64,000 nt of DNA from Rhizobium sp. AQ_MP (GTDB taxonomy: Bacteria > Pseudomonadota > Alphaproteobacteria > Rhizobiales > Rhizobiaceae). The stretch covers positions 62,001 to 126,000 of the forward strand of contig NZ_JACJVI010000002.1 of the NCBI RefSeq assembly GCF_014237835.1, in the 5' to 3' direction. Each line of letters starts with the position of its first letter. Position 1 is the stretch's first letter. The notes below the pieces were generated by a model. The model saw only the letters and a program-made list of their open reading frames with translations. It did not search any database and had not been told where the DNA came from. Below, piece by piece: positions 8,638 to 17,100 of the stretch. A program made the translations under genes and the position numbers.

Positions 8638-9534
8638 ATGAAGAAATTACTGCTGGTCAGCAGTTTTGCCTCACTTTTTTGCGCTGGTGGCACTCTGGCG
8701 GCTGATGCCGTGTCAGAAGTCTCGTCTTTGCCTTCTCTGGCACAGGTGCGGCCTTTGGGAAAATCGCCACGACTTTTCCACAACATCAGGTTTTCATCTG
8801 AAGGCATTTTTACCTGGATAGACCAGAAGGCTGGTCAGCCTGCGCGCCTCAATCAGCAGGGTAAAGGTGTACGTCTCGGTCTTAGCACCGATATTGGCGA
8901 CGTCGGTTTTGCGGAAATCAGCGGACGTTTTTCTCGCGAAGAATGGAATTCCCGCGTGGTGTCATTTCCGCTTGAGCTTAACGGAGACGGGCAGACACGC
9001 GGATTTGACGGCATGATCGGCTTCAAGCCGATGGACCATCTGCGCGTTGGCGTCATCGGAGGTGTGGGCGATGGCGATTTGGCCTACAGCTTTGCCGTTG
9101 CACCTTCACGAAATCCAAGTTCGAGCTTTGGGAGCTATCTCGGCGCCTTTGTTGGCGGTTCGCATGAACTCGGCGACCTAGGCCTTCATGTGGATTTGAG
9201 TTATCTGAACGCCCAAAACAAACAGACTTACGCGCCGACAAACTCGGTCCAGGAGGCGCGATGGAATGCCGAGTTCATGGCACTGCAATTCGGCGCCAGT
9301 TACAATCTGACTCCCAAGCTGAAGATTGCCGGCTCGTTAGCACTGCATCACGTCCTCTCGCAGACGGTAGCGCCGGCGGAGACGCCGCTCGATACATCCT
9401 GGGGCTCTGGCCAGCTGCGCATTGGCTATATGCTCACCGAACAGCTTGAGCTTAACGCCAAGGGTGTCGCGTGGTTTGAAAACAGCAAATACGACTACCG
9501 GCAGGTGTCGTTCGGCATGTCCTATCGCTTTTAA
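8638..9534 (+). CDS. Outer-membrane beta-barrel protein of unknown function
   Basis: A 298-residue protein with a clear signal peptide (cleavage near GGTLAADA, residue 21-23). The rest alternates hydrophobic and polar residues in strands and ends with SFGMSYRF, a terminal-Phe signature of outer-membrane barrels. It resembles autotransporter-type or porin-like barrels without a passenger domain. It is followed after 11 bases by a gene for a secreted low-complexity protein, so the two are probably co-transcribed. A role in surface adhesion or export is a guess. ATG behind GGGGAGCATGCACT, a moderate ribosome site. Confidence 0.6.
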   Translation: MKKLLLVSSFASLFCAGGTLAADAVSEVSSLPSLAQVRPLGKSPRLFHNIRFSSEGIFTWIDQKAGQPARLNQQGKGVRLGLSTDIGDVGFAEISGRFSREEWNSRVVSFPLELNGDGQTRGFDGMIGFKPMDHLRVGVIGGVGDGDLAYSFAVAPSRNPSSSFGSYLGAFVGGSHELGDLGLHVDLSYLNAQNKQTYAPTNSVQEARWNAEFMALQFGASYNLTPKLKIAGSLALHHVLSQTVAPAETPLDTSWGSGQLRIGYMLTEQLELNAKGVAWFENSKYDYRQVSFGMSYRF

Positions 9535-9545
9535 GGAGGACACAC

Positions 9546-10463
9546 ATGATGACACAGTTTAAACTTTGCAAGGCAACCCATTCACTGCTGGTGACGCCGC
9601 TCTTGATGGTTCTGGTGCAGGCCCCAGCTTTAGCGCAGACCTCGTCCAGCGCTTCCCAAAGCACTGTCGGCTCCACCACAAGCGGGAGTGCGGCAGGAGC
9701 CGGGGCTGGGTCAGGGGCAAACAACGCTGCTGTTCCCGGCGGTGTCACCGCAGCAAAACCTATTGTCGTTACCGGTGGTACCGACGATGAGCCGGCCCAA
9801 TCAAGCCAGAATCGCTCGCCGTCTTCGTCTTCCGGCGCTTCTGGCGCAGCGAGCGGTTCTGCGACCGGGAGCAGTTCTGCTGCCGGGGCCGGTGCAGCCG
9901 GCGTGGCCGTCGGGTCCTTGACTACGGAAGCGGTCGTCGGAGCGGTGGCTGCAAGCGGCGTCATCGCTACCGCAGCGGGGGCAGGAGATGACGAATATCC
10001 AGATCTTGCCCCGCAGGAACGCTTGCAGAGACTGGAGCTTTACAACAAGCGGACATCCCAGATCCCCGAGAGCAGTCAAGTTCCACAAGCCTCGATCGAA
10101 AACCTGATCAAGAACCAGGTCCTTTTTGCTCAGTTCCTCACGGACGATGCGTTCGCCAGATCGTGGATCACGCAGAGCATCCCGCGACCGACCCAGGCCG
10201 GCGGCGGTACAACCACGCCGCCTAGCTCGGTAGTGCCGGGCAGCGGCGCCACGATCGTGCTGCCCGTCAGTGGCGGCAGACCGGTGGTGGTGGGTAGCGG
10301 CGAGCCCCTTCCAGGGTTTGGCGGTGGCGTGCTGCCGGGCAGCGGCGGCAATCCGCCCGCCAACGGCGGCGGCGCAATCAAACCAGGTGATGATTGGGAC
10401 AAGATCAACGATCCGGTGGTGATGCCCCCAATGCCCGTATTCCTGCCGGGTCTCGGCAGCTGA
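9546..10463 (+). CDS. Secreted Ser/Gly/Ala/Pro-rich low-complexity protein
   Basis: 305 residues; a strong AAGGAGG ribosome site precedes the start. An N-terminal signal peptide ends near APALAQ (about residue 31). Residues 32-150 are almost entirely Ser, Gly, Ala and Thr, with a short hydrophobic stretch (EAVVGAVAASGVIATAAGAG). A more normal helical segment follows (PDLAPQERLQRLELYNKRT), and the C-terminal third is Pro/Gly-rich. No enzyme motif is visible. It looks like a surface or periplasm-spanning protein working with the upstream barrel. Alternative: an envelope stress or adhesion factor. Function unknown. Confidence 0.6.
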   Translation: MMTQFKLCKATHSLLVTPLLMVLVQAPALAQTSSSASQSTVGSTTSGSAAGAGAGSGANNAAVPGGVTAAKPIVVTGGTDDEPAQSSQNRSPSSSSGASGAASGSATGSSSAAGAGAAGVAVGSLTTEAVVGAVAASGVIATAAGAGDDEYPDLAPQERLQRLELYNKRTSQIPESSQVPQASIENLIKNQVLFAQFLTDDAFARSWITQSIPRPTQAGGGTTTPPSSVVPGSGATIVLPVSGGRPVVVGSGEPLPGFGGGVLPGSGGNPPANGGGAIKPGDDWDKINDPVVMPPMPVFLPGLGS

Positions 10464-10491
10464 TCGGTCCTGACCGGCGTCAACTATGCGA

Positions 10492-10523
10492 AAGCCCCCG
10501 GAAGCATCCGCCTCCGGGGGCTT
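10492..10523 (+). terminator. Strong hairpin after the low-complexity gene
   Basis: AAGCCCCCGGA and TCCGGGGGCTT form a perfect 11-bp stem with a 10-base loop, 28 bases after the stop codon. There is no long T-run (CAGTTCGTT follows), so it may be an imperfect intrinsic terminator. From 10524 to 10796 I see no gene or clear element. Confidence 0.7.
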
Positions 10524-10796
10524 CAGTTCGTTGGGGAAGGGAAACTCTCTCCCCTGAATTCAGCCCAAACAGCATGCCTCATAGGCGACGTCCTGTTTGC
10601 AACGAGCGACGGCATTCTGCGGGACTTTGCTGCTCTTCGATTGTTCGCTCTTCAGAAGCAAGCCGTCCGTTGGACCCGTTGCCAGACAAAGGTATTGCCA
10701 GTGATTATGCTAGCCCAGCCCGATCGGGATGCGCTTAGGTACACTCGCGGCTCCTGGAAGGCTCCTGGCACTATGCCTTCCCAGCGGTCTGTGCAT

Positions 10797-11699
10797 TCAC
10801 AAACGGTCACCAGACGTTTTTCTGGGACCCACAAGAACGAAATCGTGCTTCACCTCCCAGAATTCCTCGGTGAAGCCGAAGTCGGCAGCGCGTTTTGCAT
10901 CCTTGCGGCGGTCGAATTTCGCCAGCAGGCTCTCCTTGACGCCGAAGACCGCATCCGAATGGATATATTGATCGTCAGGATCGAAGATATGGGTGACAAG
11001 CGTCTCGTATCCATCCGCCTTGATGATGTAATGCAGATGGGCCGGGCGATAGGGATGACGGCCGAGCTTGCCGAGCAACTGGCCGACCGGGCCGTCGTCT
11101 GGGATCGGATAGAATTTCGGCTTTACCGCGCGGAACCAGTAATGCCCGTCAGGGCCGGTGCGAAAGACGCCACGCAGATTGAAGTCCGGCTGGATGCCCT
11201 TCTGCTGGACGTCATAGAAGCCCTCGTCATTGGCCTGCCAGACGTCGATCACGGCACCCTCAATCGGCTTGCCCTCGGTGTCGAGGATGCGGCCCTCGAT
11301 CACCATGTCCTCGCCCTTGGAGTCCAGGCAGATGTTGGCGCCCATCGGCAGTTCCGGGGCATCGGCCACATGGAAGGGGCCGAGGACGGTGCTTTCCGAG
11401 GCGCCCGAGGGTTTGCGGTTGTTGACCGCATCGACCAGCATCGAGACGCCGAGCACGTCTGACAGCAGGATGAATTCCTGCCGCCATTCGTTGCACATCT
11501 GGCCGGTGCGGGTGAGGAAGAGGATCGCTTCCATCCATTCATCCTGGGTCGGCTCCAGTTCCTTGACCGCCTCGTGCAGCTTGCGGGTGATGACTTCCAT
11601 CACCTCTTTCAACCGCTCGTCCCTGGCATTGGCATTGCGGCCGGTGACGACCTCGACGGAGGTCTCTTCGGTGAAATAGCCCTTTTCGTGCGCGTCCAT
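10797..11699 (-). CDS. chqB: Hydroxyquinol 1,2-dioxygenase (intradiol)
   Basis: Opens the ring of hydroxyquinol between the two ortho hydroxyls to give maleylacetate. The 300-residue protein has the helical dimerisation domain (about 25-100) and the beta-sandwich catalytic domain with Fe(III) ligands Tyr162, Tyr197, His221 and His223 (the last two in RPAHLHY). Length and the KSLL-type C-terminus fit hydroxyquinol rather than catechol enzymes. It is the last gene of a long leftward operon, 9 bases after the hydroxylase gene. A fragment of a second copy lies at 8298-8384. Confidence 0.88.
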   Translation of the reverse strand: MDAHEKGYFTEETSVEVVTGRNANARDERLKEVMEVITRKLHEAVKELEPTQDEWMEAILFLTRTGQMCNEWRQEFILLSDVLGVSMLVDAVNNRKPSGASESTVLGPFHVADAPELPMGANICLDSKGEDMVIEGRILDTEGKPIEGAVIDVWQANDEGFYDVQQKGIQPDFNLRGVFRTGPDGHYWFRAVKPKFYPIPDDGPVGQLLGKLGRHPYRPAHLHYIIKADGYETLVTHIFDPDDQYIHSDAVFGVKESLLAKFDRRKDAKRAADFGFTEEFWEVKHDFVLVGPRKTSGDRL

Positions 11700-11708
11700 G
11701 ATCGCTCC

Positions 11709-13463
11709 TCACCGGTCCAGAATGGTTTTCAGGACGCGCCGCAGCTCGCCTTCGGGGTCCTTGATGGCGGCTTCAGCGCGCCAGGCGACGTGGTGGTCCG
11801 GACGAACCAGAAGCACGCCGGAATCGCGGATTTCGCGGGCACGCGCCCAGTCGCCGGAGAAGTCCTGCCAGGTCTGGCGCGGGCCGATCTTGTGGACCGT
11901 GATCGGCAGGCCGAATTCCTTCGACAGGGATTTTGCCGCAGCCACCCAGCCATCGCCGCCGATGCCGGTGAGAACGGTGAAGACGCCATGGCCGGTCAGG
12001 TCGAGGCTGGAAACCTTTTCGCCCTCGGGGCCGAAGAGCCAGACATGCGGCAGGCGGGCGCCAGGCCAAGTGGTCGGCTGGTAGTGCAGTTCGGCGTCCT
12101 TCTCGAAGGCCGGCTCCGGCTGGCCGTCGGTGACCACGGCGCCGGACTTGTAGCGCTGGTTCATCTCGACACCATGGGCGTCGAACTCATAGACCTTGGC
12201 GGCGATCGCCTGACGGATGGCCTCACGCTGCTTTTCCGCATCCGCCGTGTCGTTGCAGCGGGCGTCCATGTTTTCCTGCATCTTCACCGGGTCGACGGAA
12301 TCGAGCAGGCCGAGCGCCTTGAAGATCGGGCCGAATTCCTCGATCGACTTGTTGGCGCGGGTGACGATCTGCTTGGCGACCGGGGCGCGTTCGGCGTGGT
12401 AGCTGTCGAGCAGGCCCATGCCGGCCTGACCGCGGATGACGGCGGCGAGCTTCCAGGCGAGGTTGAAGGCATCCTGGATCGAGGTGTTGGATCCCAAGCC
12501 GTTCGACGGCGGATGGCGGTGGGTGGCGTCGCCCATGCAGAAGACGCGGCCGTTCGACATGGTGGTTGCGTACATGTTGTTGACGGTCCAGGTGGAGACC
12601 GACTTGATCTTTGGCTGCAGGTCCTGGACGCCGACGAGGTCGCGCACGACCTTGGTGGCGAAGGCATCATCGACGGCTGGCGCCGGCTGGTTGATGTCGT
12701 AGCCCCAGACGATCAGCCACTCGTTCCACGGGCGGACCATGCGGACGAGGCCCATGCCGATGCCGCCGACATCGGCGCCCGGCTGCAGCACCCAGTAGAG
12801 CACCGAGGGGCGGTGGGCGACGTAGCGCGACAGATCGCATTCGAAGAGGATGTTCATCGATCCGGCGACGCCCATCTTGCCTTCGAAGGTAAGGCCGGCA
12901 TGTTCGGCGACCTTGGAGTTGCCGCCGTCGGCGCCGACCAGGAATTTCGACCGCACGGTGAATTGCTTGCCGGTCAGGCGATCAAGGCAGGTGGTGGTGA
13001 CGCCGTCCGCATCCTGCACATGGCTCACATATTCCGTCGACATGCGCGACTGCGCACCGCGCGAACAGGCCGTCTTGAAGAGCAGGGGCTCCATATAGGT
13101 CTGCGGCAGGTCGTTCATGCGTCCGGGCGAGGACAGGAGATGTTCGGCGCGCGAAAGCGGATGGTTGCCCCAGCTTTGCATGCGGCCGATTTCTTCGCCG
13201 GCGACCGCCGTGCAGAAGACGTTCTGGCCCATCAGGTCCTGCTCGGTTGCGAACATATAAGCTTCGTCCTCGACGTCGCGGCCGAGATCGCGCAGCACCT
13301 CCATGGTGCGCTGGTTGGTGATGTGGGCACGTGGCGTGTTGGCGAGCCAGCGGTAGCGGTTGATGACCATGGGCTCGAGGCCGTAACTTGCGAGCAATGC
13401 GGCCGTTGCCGAGCCGGCCGGCCCGGTGCCGATGATCAGGACGTCGGTGGTGATGTCAGCCAT
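11709..13463 (-). CDS. FAD-dependent aromatic hydroxylase (TfdB/phenol hydroxylase family)
   Basis: Class A flavoprotein monooxygenase, 584 residues from the ATG at 13463, which has a GGGAGG ribosome site. The dinucleotide motif GTGPAG sits near residue 13, a GADGGNS segment near residue 195, and the second FAD motif GDATHRHPPSNGLG about residues 310-325. A C-terminal thioredoxin-like domain is typical of phenol and 2,4-dichlorophenol hydroxylases. Between an importer and hydroxyquinol dioxygenase it most likely makes hydroxyquinol from resorcinol, hydroquinone or a dihydroxybenzoate; the exact substrate cannot be read from sequence. It overlaps the preceding permease gene by 8 bases. Confidence 0.85.
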   Translation of the reverse strand: MADITTDVLIIGTGPAGSATAALLASYGLEPMVINRYRWLANTPRAHITNQRTMEVLRDLGRDVEDEAYMFATEQDLMGQNVFCTAVAGEEIGRMQSWGNHPLSRAEHLLSSPGRMNDLPQTYMEPLLFKTACSRGAQSRMSTEYVSHVQDADGVTTTCLDRLTGKQFTVRSKFLVGADGGNSKVAEHAGLTFEGKMGVAGSMNILFECDLSRYVAHRPSVLYWVLQPGADVGGIGMGLVRMVRPWNEWLIVWGYDINQPAPAVDDAFATKVVRDLVGVQDLQPKIKSVSTWTVNNMYATTMSNGRVFCMGDATHRHPPSNGLGSNTSIQDAFNLAWKLAAVIRGQAGMGLLDSYHAERAPVAKQIVTRANKSIEEFGPIFKALGLLDSVDPVKMQENMDARCNDTADAEKQREAIRQAIAAKVYEFDAHGVEMNQRYKSGAVVTDGQPEPAFEKDAELHYQPTTWPGARLPHVWLFGPEGEKVSSLDLTGHGVFTVLTGIGGDGWVAAAKSLSKEFGLPITVHKIGPRQTWQDFSGDWARAREIRDSGVLLVRPDHHVAWRAEAAIKDPEGELRRVLKTILDR

Positions 13464-14571
13464 GTGGCCCTCCCTTTGTCGTTTGTTCAAGCGGTCCGCC
13501 CCTCAAGGTGCGACGGACCGGAAAGAGTTCGATGCCGGTGCGGTCGGTGATCAGGCCCCAGATCCCGCGTGGCGCAAACAGCATGGTGATGATGGCGATG
13601 GCGCCGAGCAGGAGCAGGTACCAGGACCCATAGCTCGACAGCGCATTCTGCATCAGGAAGAAGATGATGACGCCGACGATCGGCCCCTCGATGGTTCCAA
13701 TGCCGCCGATGATGACGATGAACAGCACATAGGCCGTCCAGTCGGTGAGCGAGAAAGCGGCATCCGGGGAGATGCGGGCCTTCTGCAGGTAGATGAGGGC
13801 GCCGACGACCCCGGTGATGAAGGCGGTGGAGAGGTAGATCACCAGTTTCAGTTTCTGGGCGTCCACCCCGAGTGCCCGGGCCGCTGTCTCGTTGTCGCGC
13901 ACGGCGGCCAGGCCCAGCCCCTGCTTGGAGCGCAGCAGGCGGTAGACGAACCAGATCGTCAGGGCGAGCACGATCAGCGCCAGCCAGAAGGCGACGGCAT
14001 CGGCCGCGGCGGCGGCCCGCATGCCGAACCAGTCTTCCAACAGTGCCACGCCGAACATGTCGCGGGTTGCCTCGCGCGGCAGCGAGGTGCCGGTGCCGCC
14101 GCCAAGCGCCTTCCACTGGGCAAAGAGCAGGCGGCCAACTTCGGCGATGACCCAGGTGCCGATGGCGAAATAGGGGCCGTAGAGGCGGAATGCGAAGAAG
14201 GCCGTTGGAATGGAGACGAGGACGGCAAAGAGGCCGGCGATCGGGATGGCGAGGATCGGATCGACACCGAGCAGGATGACGAAACCGAAGAGCGCATAGG
14301 CGCCACAGCCGACGAAAAGCTGCTGGCCGACAGAGATCAGGCCTGCGTATCCAGCGAGAAGGTTCCAGCTCTGGGCGAGCGCCAGCATGGTGAGGATGAA
14401 GAACAGATCCTGCACCACGCCGCGCGACACGACGAAGGGAGCTGCCGCCAGGAGCAGCACGAAAAGGATGGCTGCAAGGGAGAACAGCGAGGACAGGCGC
14501 GTGCGCGTCTCCACCCGCCAGGATGGTGAGGGGCGCATGACATTCGACAGGATGTCTCGGTTCGTGGTCAT
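13456..14571 (-). CDS. livM: Branched-chain-type ABC transporter permease (LivM family)
   Basis: Inner-membrane permease of a Liv/HAAT-type importer, 371 residues with roughly eight to ten hydrophobic segments and the family pattern GYAGLISVGQ near residue 80 and GGIGTIEGP near residue 300. The ATG at 14571 (MTTNRDIL) follows a GAGGTGA ribosome site and lies 7 bases after the LivH-type gene. The paired aromatic enzymes suggest an aromatic compound as substrate, as known for several HAAT systems in alphaproteobacteria. Confidence 0.88.
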   Translation of the reverse strand: MTTNRDILSNVMRPSPSWRVETRTRLSSLFSLAAILFVLLLAAAPFVVSRGVVQDLFFILTMLALAQSWNLLAGYAGLISVGQQLFVGCGAYALFGFVILLGVDPILAIPIAGLFAVLVSIPTAFFAFRLYGPYFAIGTWVIAEVGRLLFAQWKALGGGTGTSLPREATRDMFGVALLEDWFGMRAAAAADAVAFWLALIVLALTIWFVYRLLRSKQGLGLAAVRDNETAARALGVDAQKLKLVIYLSTAFITGVVGALIYLQKARISPDAAFSLTDWTAYVLFIVIIGGIGTIEGPIVGVIIFFLMQNALSSYGSWYLLLLGAIAIITMLFAPRGIWGLITDRTGIELFPVRRTLRGGPLEQTTKGGPHG

Positions 14572-14578
14572 CGTCACC

Positions 14579-15442
14579 TCAATCGACAGCGCGCGGGAAG
14601 AGACCCCGCGGACGGAACAGCAGGACCAGCAGGAAGGCGATATGGCCCGAGAGGATCTGCCATTCCGGATTGATGGCGGCTCCGAGCGTTTGCGCGACAC
14701 CCAGAATGATGCCGCCGGCAAGCGTGCCCCAAAGCGAGCCGAGACCGCCGATGATGACCGCTTCGAAGGCGTAGATTAGGCGCGCTGGCCCGGCGGTCGG
14801 GTCGAAATTGGCGCGAGTGCCGAGATAAAGCGCGGCGATGGTGACGATCACCATGGCAAGGCCGGTTGCGATGGCAAAGATCTGGTTCGGGTGGATGCCC
14901 ATCAGGCCTGCTGTAACGACATCGTCGGAGGTTGCGCGGAAGGCACGGCCTAGCGCCGTCCTGTAGATCAGCTGGTTGAGGCCGACGATCACCAGGATCG
15001 CGGAGGCGAAGGTCAGGAGCGGCATCACGCCGGCATTGATGCCGCCAAGCGAGAGCGAAGCCTGTTCCAGTGCGCCAGCGGGTATGCGCTGGCTGTCGGC
15101 GGTGAAGGCTTCGAGCAAGCCGTTCTGGATGACGATCGACAGGCCGAAGGTGACGAGCAGCGGCGGCAGGATGTCCTTGCCGAGCGTCCGGTTCAGCAGG
15201 TGATACTGCAGCAGGTAACCGATCCCGAACATCAGGGGACCGGCGATCAGGGCCGCCAGGAATGGACTGAGCCCGAGCGTCGAGACGAGCAGCAGGATCA
15301 GGAAGGCGGCAAAGACTATCAGGTCGCCATGGGCGAGATTAACGAGCCGCATGATGCCGAAGACGAGCGAGAGGCCCGCGGCGAACAGGGCGTAGAGCCC
15401 GCCGAGCAGGATGCCCTGGAGAATGGTATCAAGCCAGTTCAT
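14579..15442 (-). CDS. livH: Branched-chain-type ABC transporter permease (LivH family)
   Basis: 287 residues, almost entirely hydrophobic helices, with the LivH signature GLYALFAAGLSLVFGIMRLVNLAHGD at the N-terminus (start and end of this motif seen at about 14-39). The start chosen is the ATG at 15442 (MNWLDTIL), 14 bases inside the preceding ATPase gene behind GAGCGGAG. It forms the heterodimeric channel with the LivM-type subunit downstream. Confidence 0.86.
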   Translation of the reverse strand: MNWLDTILQGILLGGLYALFAAGLSLVFGIMRLVNLAHGDLIVFAAFLILLLVSTLGLSPFLAALIAGPLMFGIGYLLQYHLLNRTLGKDILPPLLVTFGLSIVIQNGLLEAFTADSQRIPAGALEQASLSLGGINAGVMPLLTFASAILVIVGLNQLIYRTALGRAFRATSDDVVTAGLMGIHPNQIFAIATGLAMVIVTIAALYLGTRANFDPTAGPARLIYAFEAVIIGGLGSLWGTLAGGIILGVAQTLGAAINPEWQILSGHIAFLLVLLFRPRGLFPRAVD

Positions 15443-16148
15443 GGGACTCCGCTCCGAAATAGGCCGCATGGATATCCGCGCGGTCGAGCTCTGCCGGGCG
15501 CCCTTCGAGCGTGACCCGGCCTTCCATCATGCAATAGACGCGATCGGCCACCTTCAGCGCCTGCGCGATGTCCTGCTCGACGATAACGATGGCCGCACCC
15601 GTTTCCCGGATGCGCGGGAAGGCGGCGTAGATGTCCTTGATGACGACGGGGGCAAGGCCGAGGCTGAGCTCGTCGCACAGCAGCACTTCCGGATTGGACA
15701 TCAGCGCGCGGCCGATCGCGACCATCTGCTGCTGCCCGCCTGACAGTGCCGTCGAGGGATTGCGGCGCCGCTCCTTCAGGATCGGGAAGAGCTCGTATAC
15801 GGTTTCAAGCGACCAGGGCCCATCAACCTTTCTGCCGTGGCGACCGACGAGAAGGTTCTCCTCCACCGTCAGCGACGGGAAAAGCCGACGCCCTTCCGGC
15901 ACCAGCGCGATGCCGCGAGCCATGACATCCGGGGAACCAAGCGCGCCGATCGGCTGGCCACGATGCAGGACGGCCGCTGGTTCATTGCGCAGCACGCCTG
16001 AGATCGAGCGCATCAGTGTCGACTTGCCCGCACCATTGGCGCCGATGACAGCGATCGTCTCACCGGAGTTGAGGACGAGATCGACGCCGAACAGGGCCTG
16101 GAAGTCGCCATAGAAGGCGGTGAGGTTCTTCGTTTCGATGAGGCTCAT
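15429..16148 (-). CDS. livF: ABC transporter ATPase (LivF family)
   Basis: 239 residues. Walker A GANGAGKST (about 36-44), signature LSGGQQQ (about 136-142), Walker B LLCDE and the switch His region replaced by the LivF-type IVEQD. It powers uptake with the LivG-type ATPase 3 bases upstream. The 3' end overlaps the LivH-type gene, indicating coupled translation. Confidence 0.88.
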   Translation of the reverse strand: MSLIETKNLTAFYGDFQALFGVDLVLNSGETIAVIGANGAGKSTLMRSISGVLRNEPAAVLHRGQPIGALGSPDVMARGIALVPEGRRLFPSLTVEENLLVGRHGRKVDGPWSLETVYELFPILKERRRNPSTALSGGQQQMVAIGRALMSNPEVLLCDELSLGLAPVVIKDIYAAFPRIRETGAAIVIVEQDIAQALKVADRVYCMMEGRVTLEGRPAELDRADIHAAYFGAESHELA

Positions 16149-16151
16149 CTG

Positions 16152-16871
16152 TCAGACCTCCATGCCCAGATAGATTTCGCGCACCTCGCGTGAATTCATG
16201 ATGGTCTGCGGATCGCCATGGCCGATCATCCGACCGAAGTTGAGGACAAGGATCTTCTCGGCGACGGCGTTCAGCGCATGCAGAACATGCTCGATCCAGA
16301 TGATCGCCATGCCGCGCTGGTGGACGCGCTTGATCGTGGCGACCAGCTGCCGGCACTCGCCTTCGGTCAGCCCGCCGGCGATCTCGTCGAGCAACAAAAG
16401 CTTGGGCCGGGTGGCAAGGGCTCGGGCGAGTTCCAACCGTTTGCGCTCGAGCAGGGTAAGGCTGCCGGCCGGGCGGTTGGCCTTGGCGATCAGGCCCGTC
16501 TCGACCAGGATTTCGGCGCAGAACTCTGCGACATCAGCTTCGCTGCTTTCGCTGCCGAAGGCGCCGGCGACGAGCAGGTTTTCATAGACCGTCAGCCGCT
16601 CGAAAGGCTGCGGGATCTGGAAGGTGCGGCCCATGCCGGCAAAGCAGCGCTGCATGGGCGGGACATTCGTCACGTCTCGGCCATCGAAATGAACCGTGCC
16701 TTTTGCGACGGAGAGGTTACCGGTGATCAGGTTGAACAGCGTCGATTTGCCGGCGCCGTTCGGTCCGATGATACCCAGCGCCTCGCCGGGTTCGACGGAA
16801 AAGCCGATGTCCTCGGCGACCACGAGGGCCCCGAAGGATTTCGATACTCCATTCAATTCCAGGATCGGCAT
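16152..16871 (-). CDS. livG: ABC transporter ATPase (LivG family)
   Basis: 239 residues with Walker A GPNGAGKST (about 36-44), the LivG-type GRTFQIPQPF segment, a degenerate signature region (SLTLLERKRLELARAL) and Walker B LLLLDE. It is separated from the binding-protein gene upstream by 229 bases that hold a large inverted repeat, which may set its expression relative to the binding protein. Confidence 0.87.
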   Translation of the reverse strand: MPILELNGVSKSFGALVVAEDIGFSVEPGEALGIIGPNGAGKSTLFNLITGNLSVAKGTVHFDGRDVTNVPPMQRCFAGMGRTFQIPQPFERLTVYENLLVAGAFGSESSEADVAEFCAEILVETGLIAKANRPAGSLTLLERKRLELARALATRPKLLLLDEIAGGLTEGECRQLVATIKRVHQRGMAIIWIEHVLHALNAVAEKILVLNFGRMIGHGDPQTIMNSREVREIYLGMEV

Positions 16872-16910
16872 TGTTCAGTCCCTTCAGACTATGACGTACT
16901 CATCCGGGGC

Positions 16911-17063
16911 ACCCCCCTCTGTCCTGCCGGACATCTCCCCCTCAAGGGGGGAGATCACTTGGAGCCGGCGCCCCGTCCCCACTCGGCAGAAGATGGCGGG
17001 CGAGGACTTGCCGCCTGCGGATCTCCCCCCTTGAGGGGGAGATGGTCGGCAGACCAGAGGGGG
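16911..17063. repeat. Large rhizobial-type inverted repeat inside the transporter operon
   Basis: The left arm (about 16911-16955) contains CTCCCCCTCAAGGGGGGAG and is matched in reverse by the right arm (about 17018-17063) containing CTCCCCCCTTGAGGGGGAG, each flanked by matching CCCCTCTG.../...CAGAGGGGG and GTC-GGCAG blocks. Each arm can fold on itself, and the two can pair with each other across about 60 bases. Its GC-rich design resembles dispersed palindromic repeats known from Rhizobiales genomes. Placed between binding-protein and ATPase genes, it could trim or stabilise the transcript. Confidence 0.75.
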
Positions 17064-17100
17064 TATCCACGGCAGACCAAAATCAGTCTGCCACAATTGA

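Noticed and set aside
11574-13550. 658-codon plus-strand frame across the flavoprotein hydroxylase
   Set aside because: The minus strand carries both FAD motifs; the plus frame is a composition artefact.
16911-17063. CRISPR array or insertion-sequence ends
   Set aside because: There are only two inverted arms, no regular direct repeats with spacers, no transposase frame and no target duplication.
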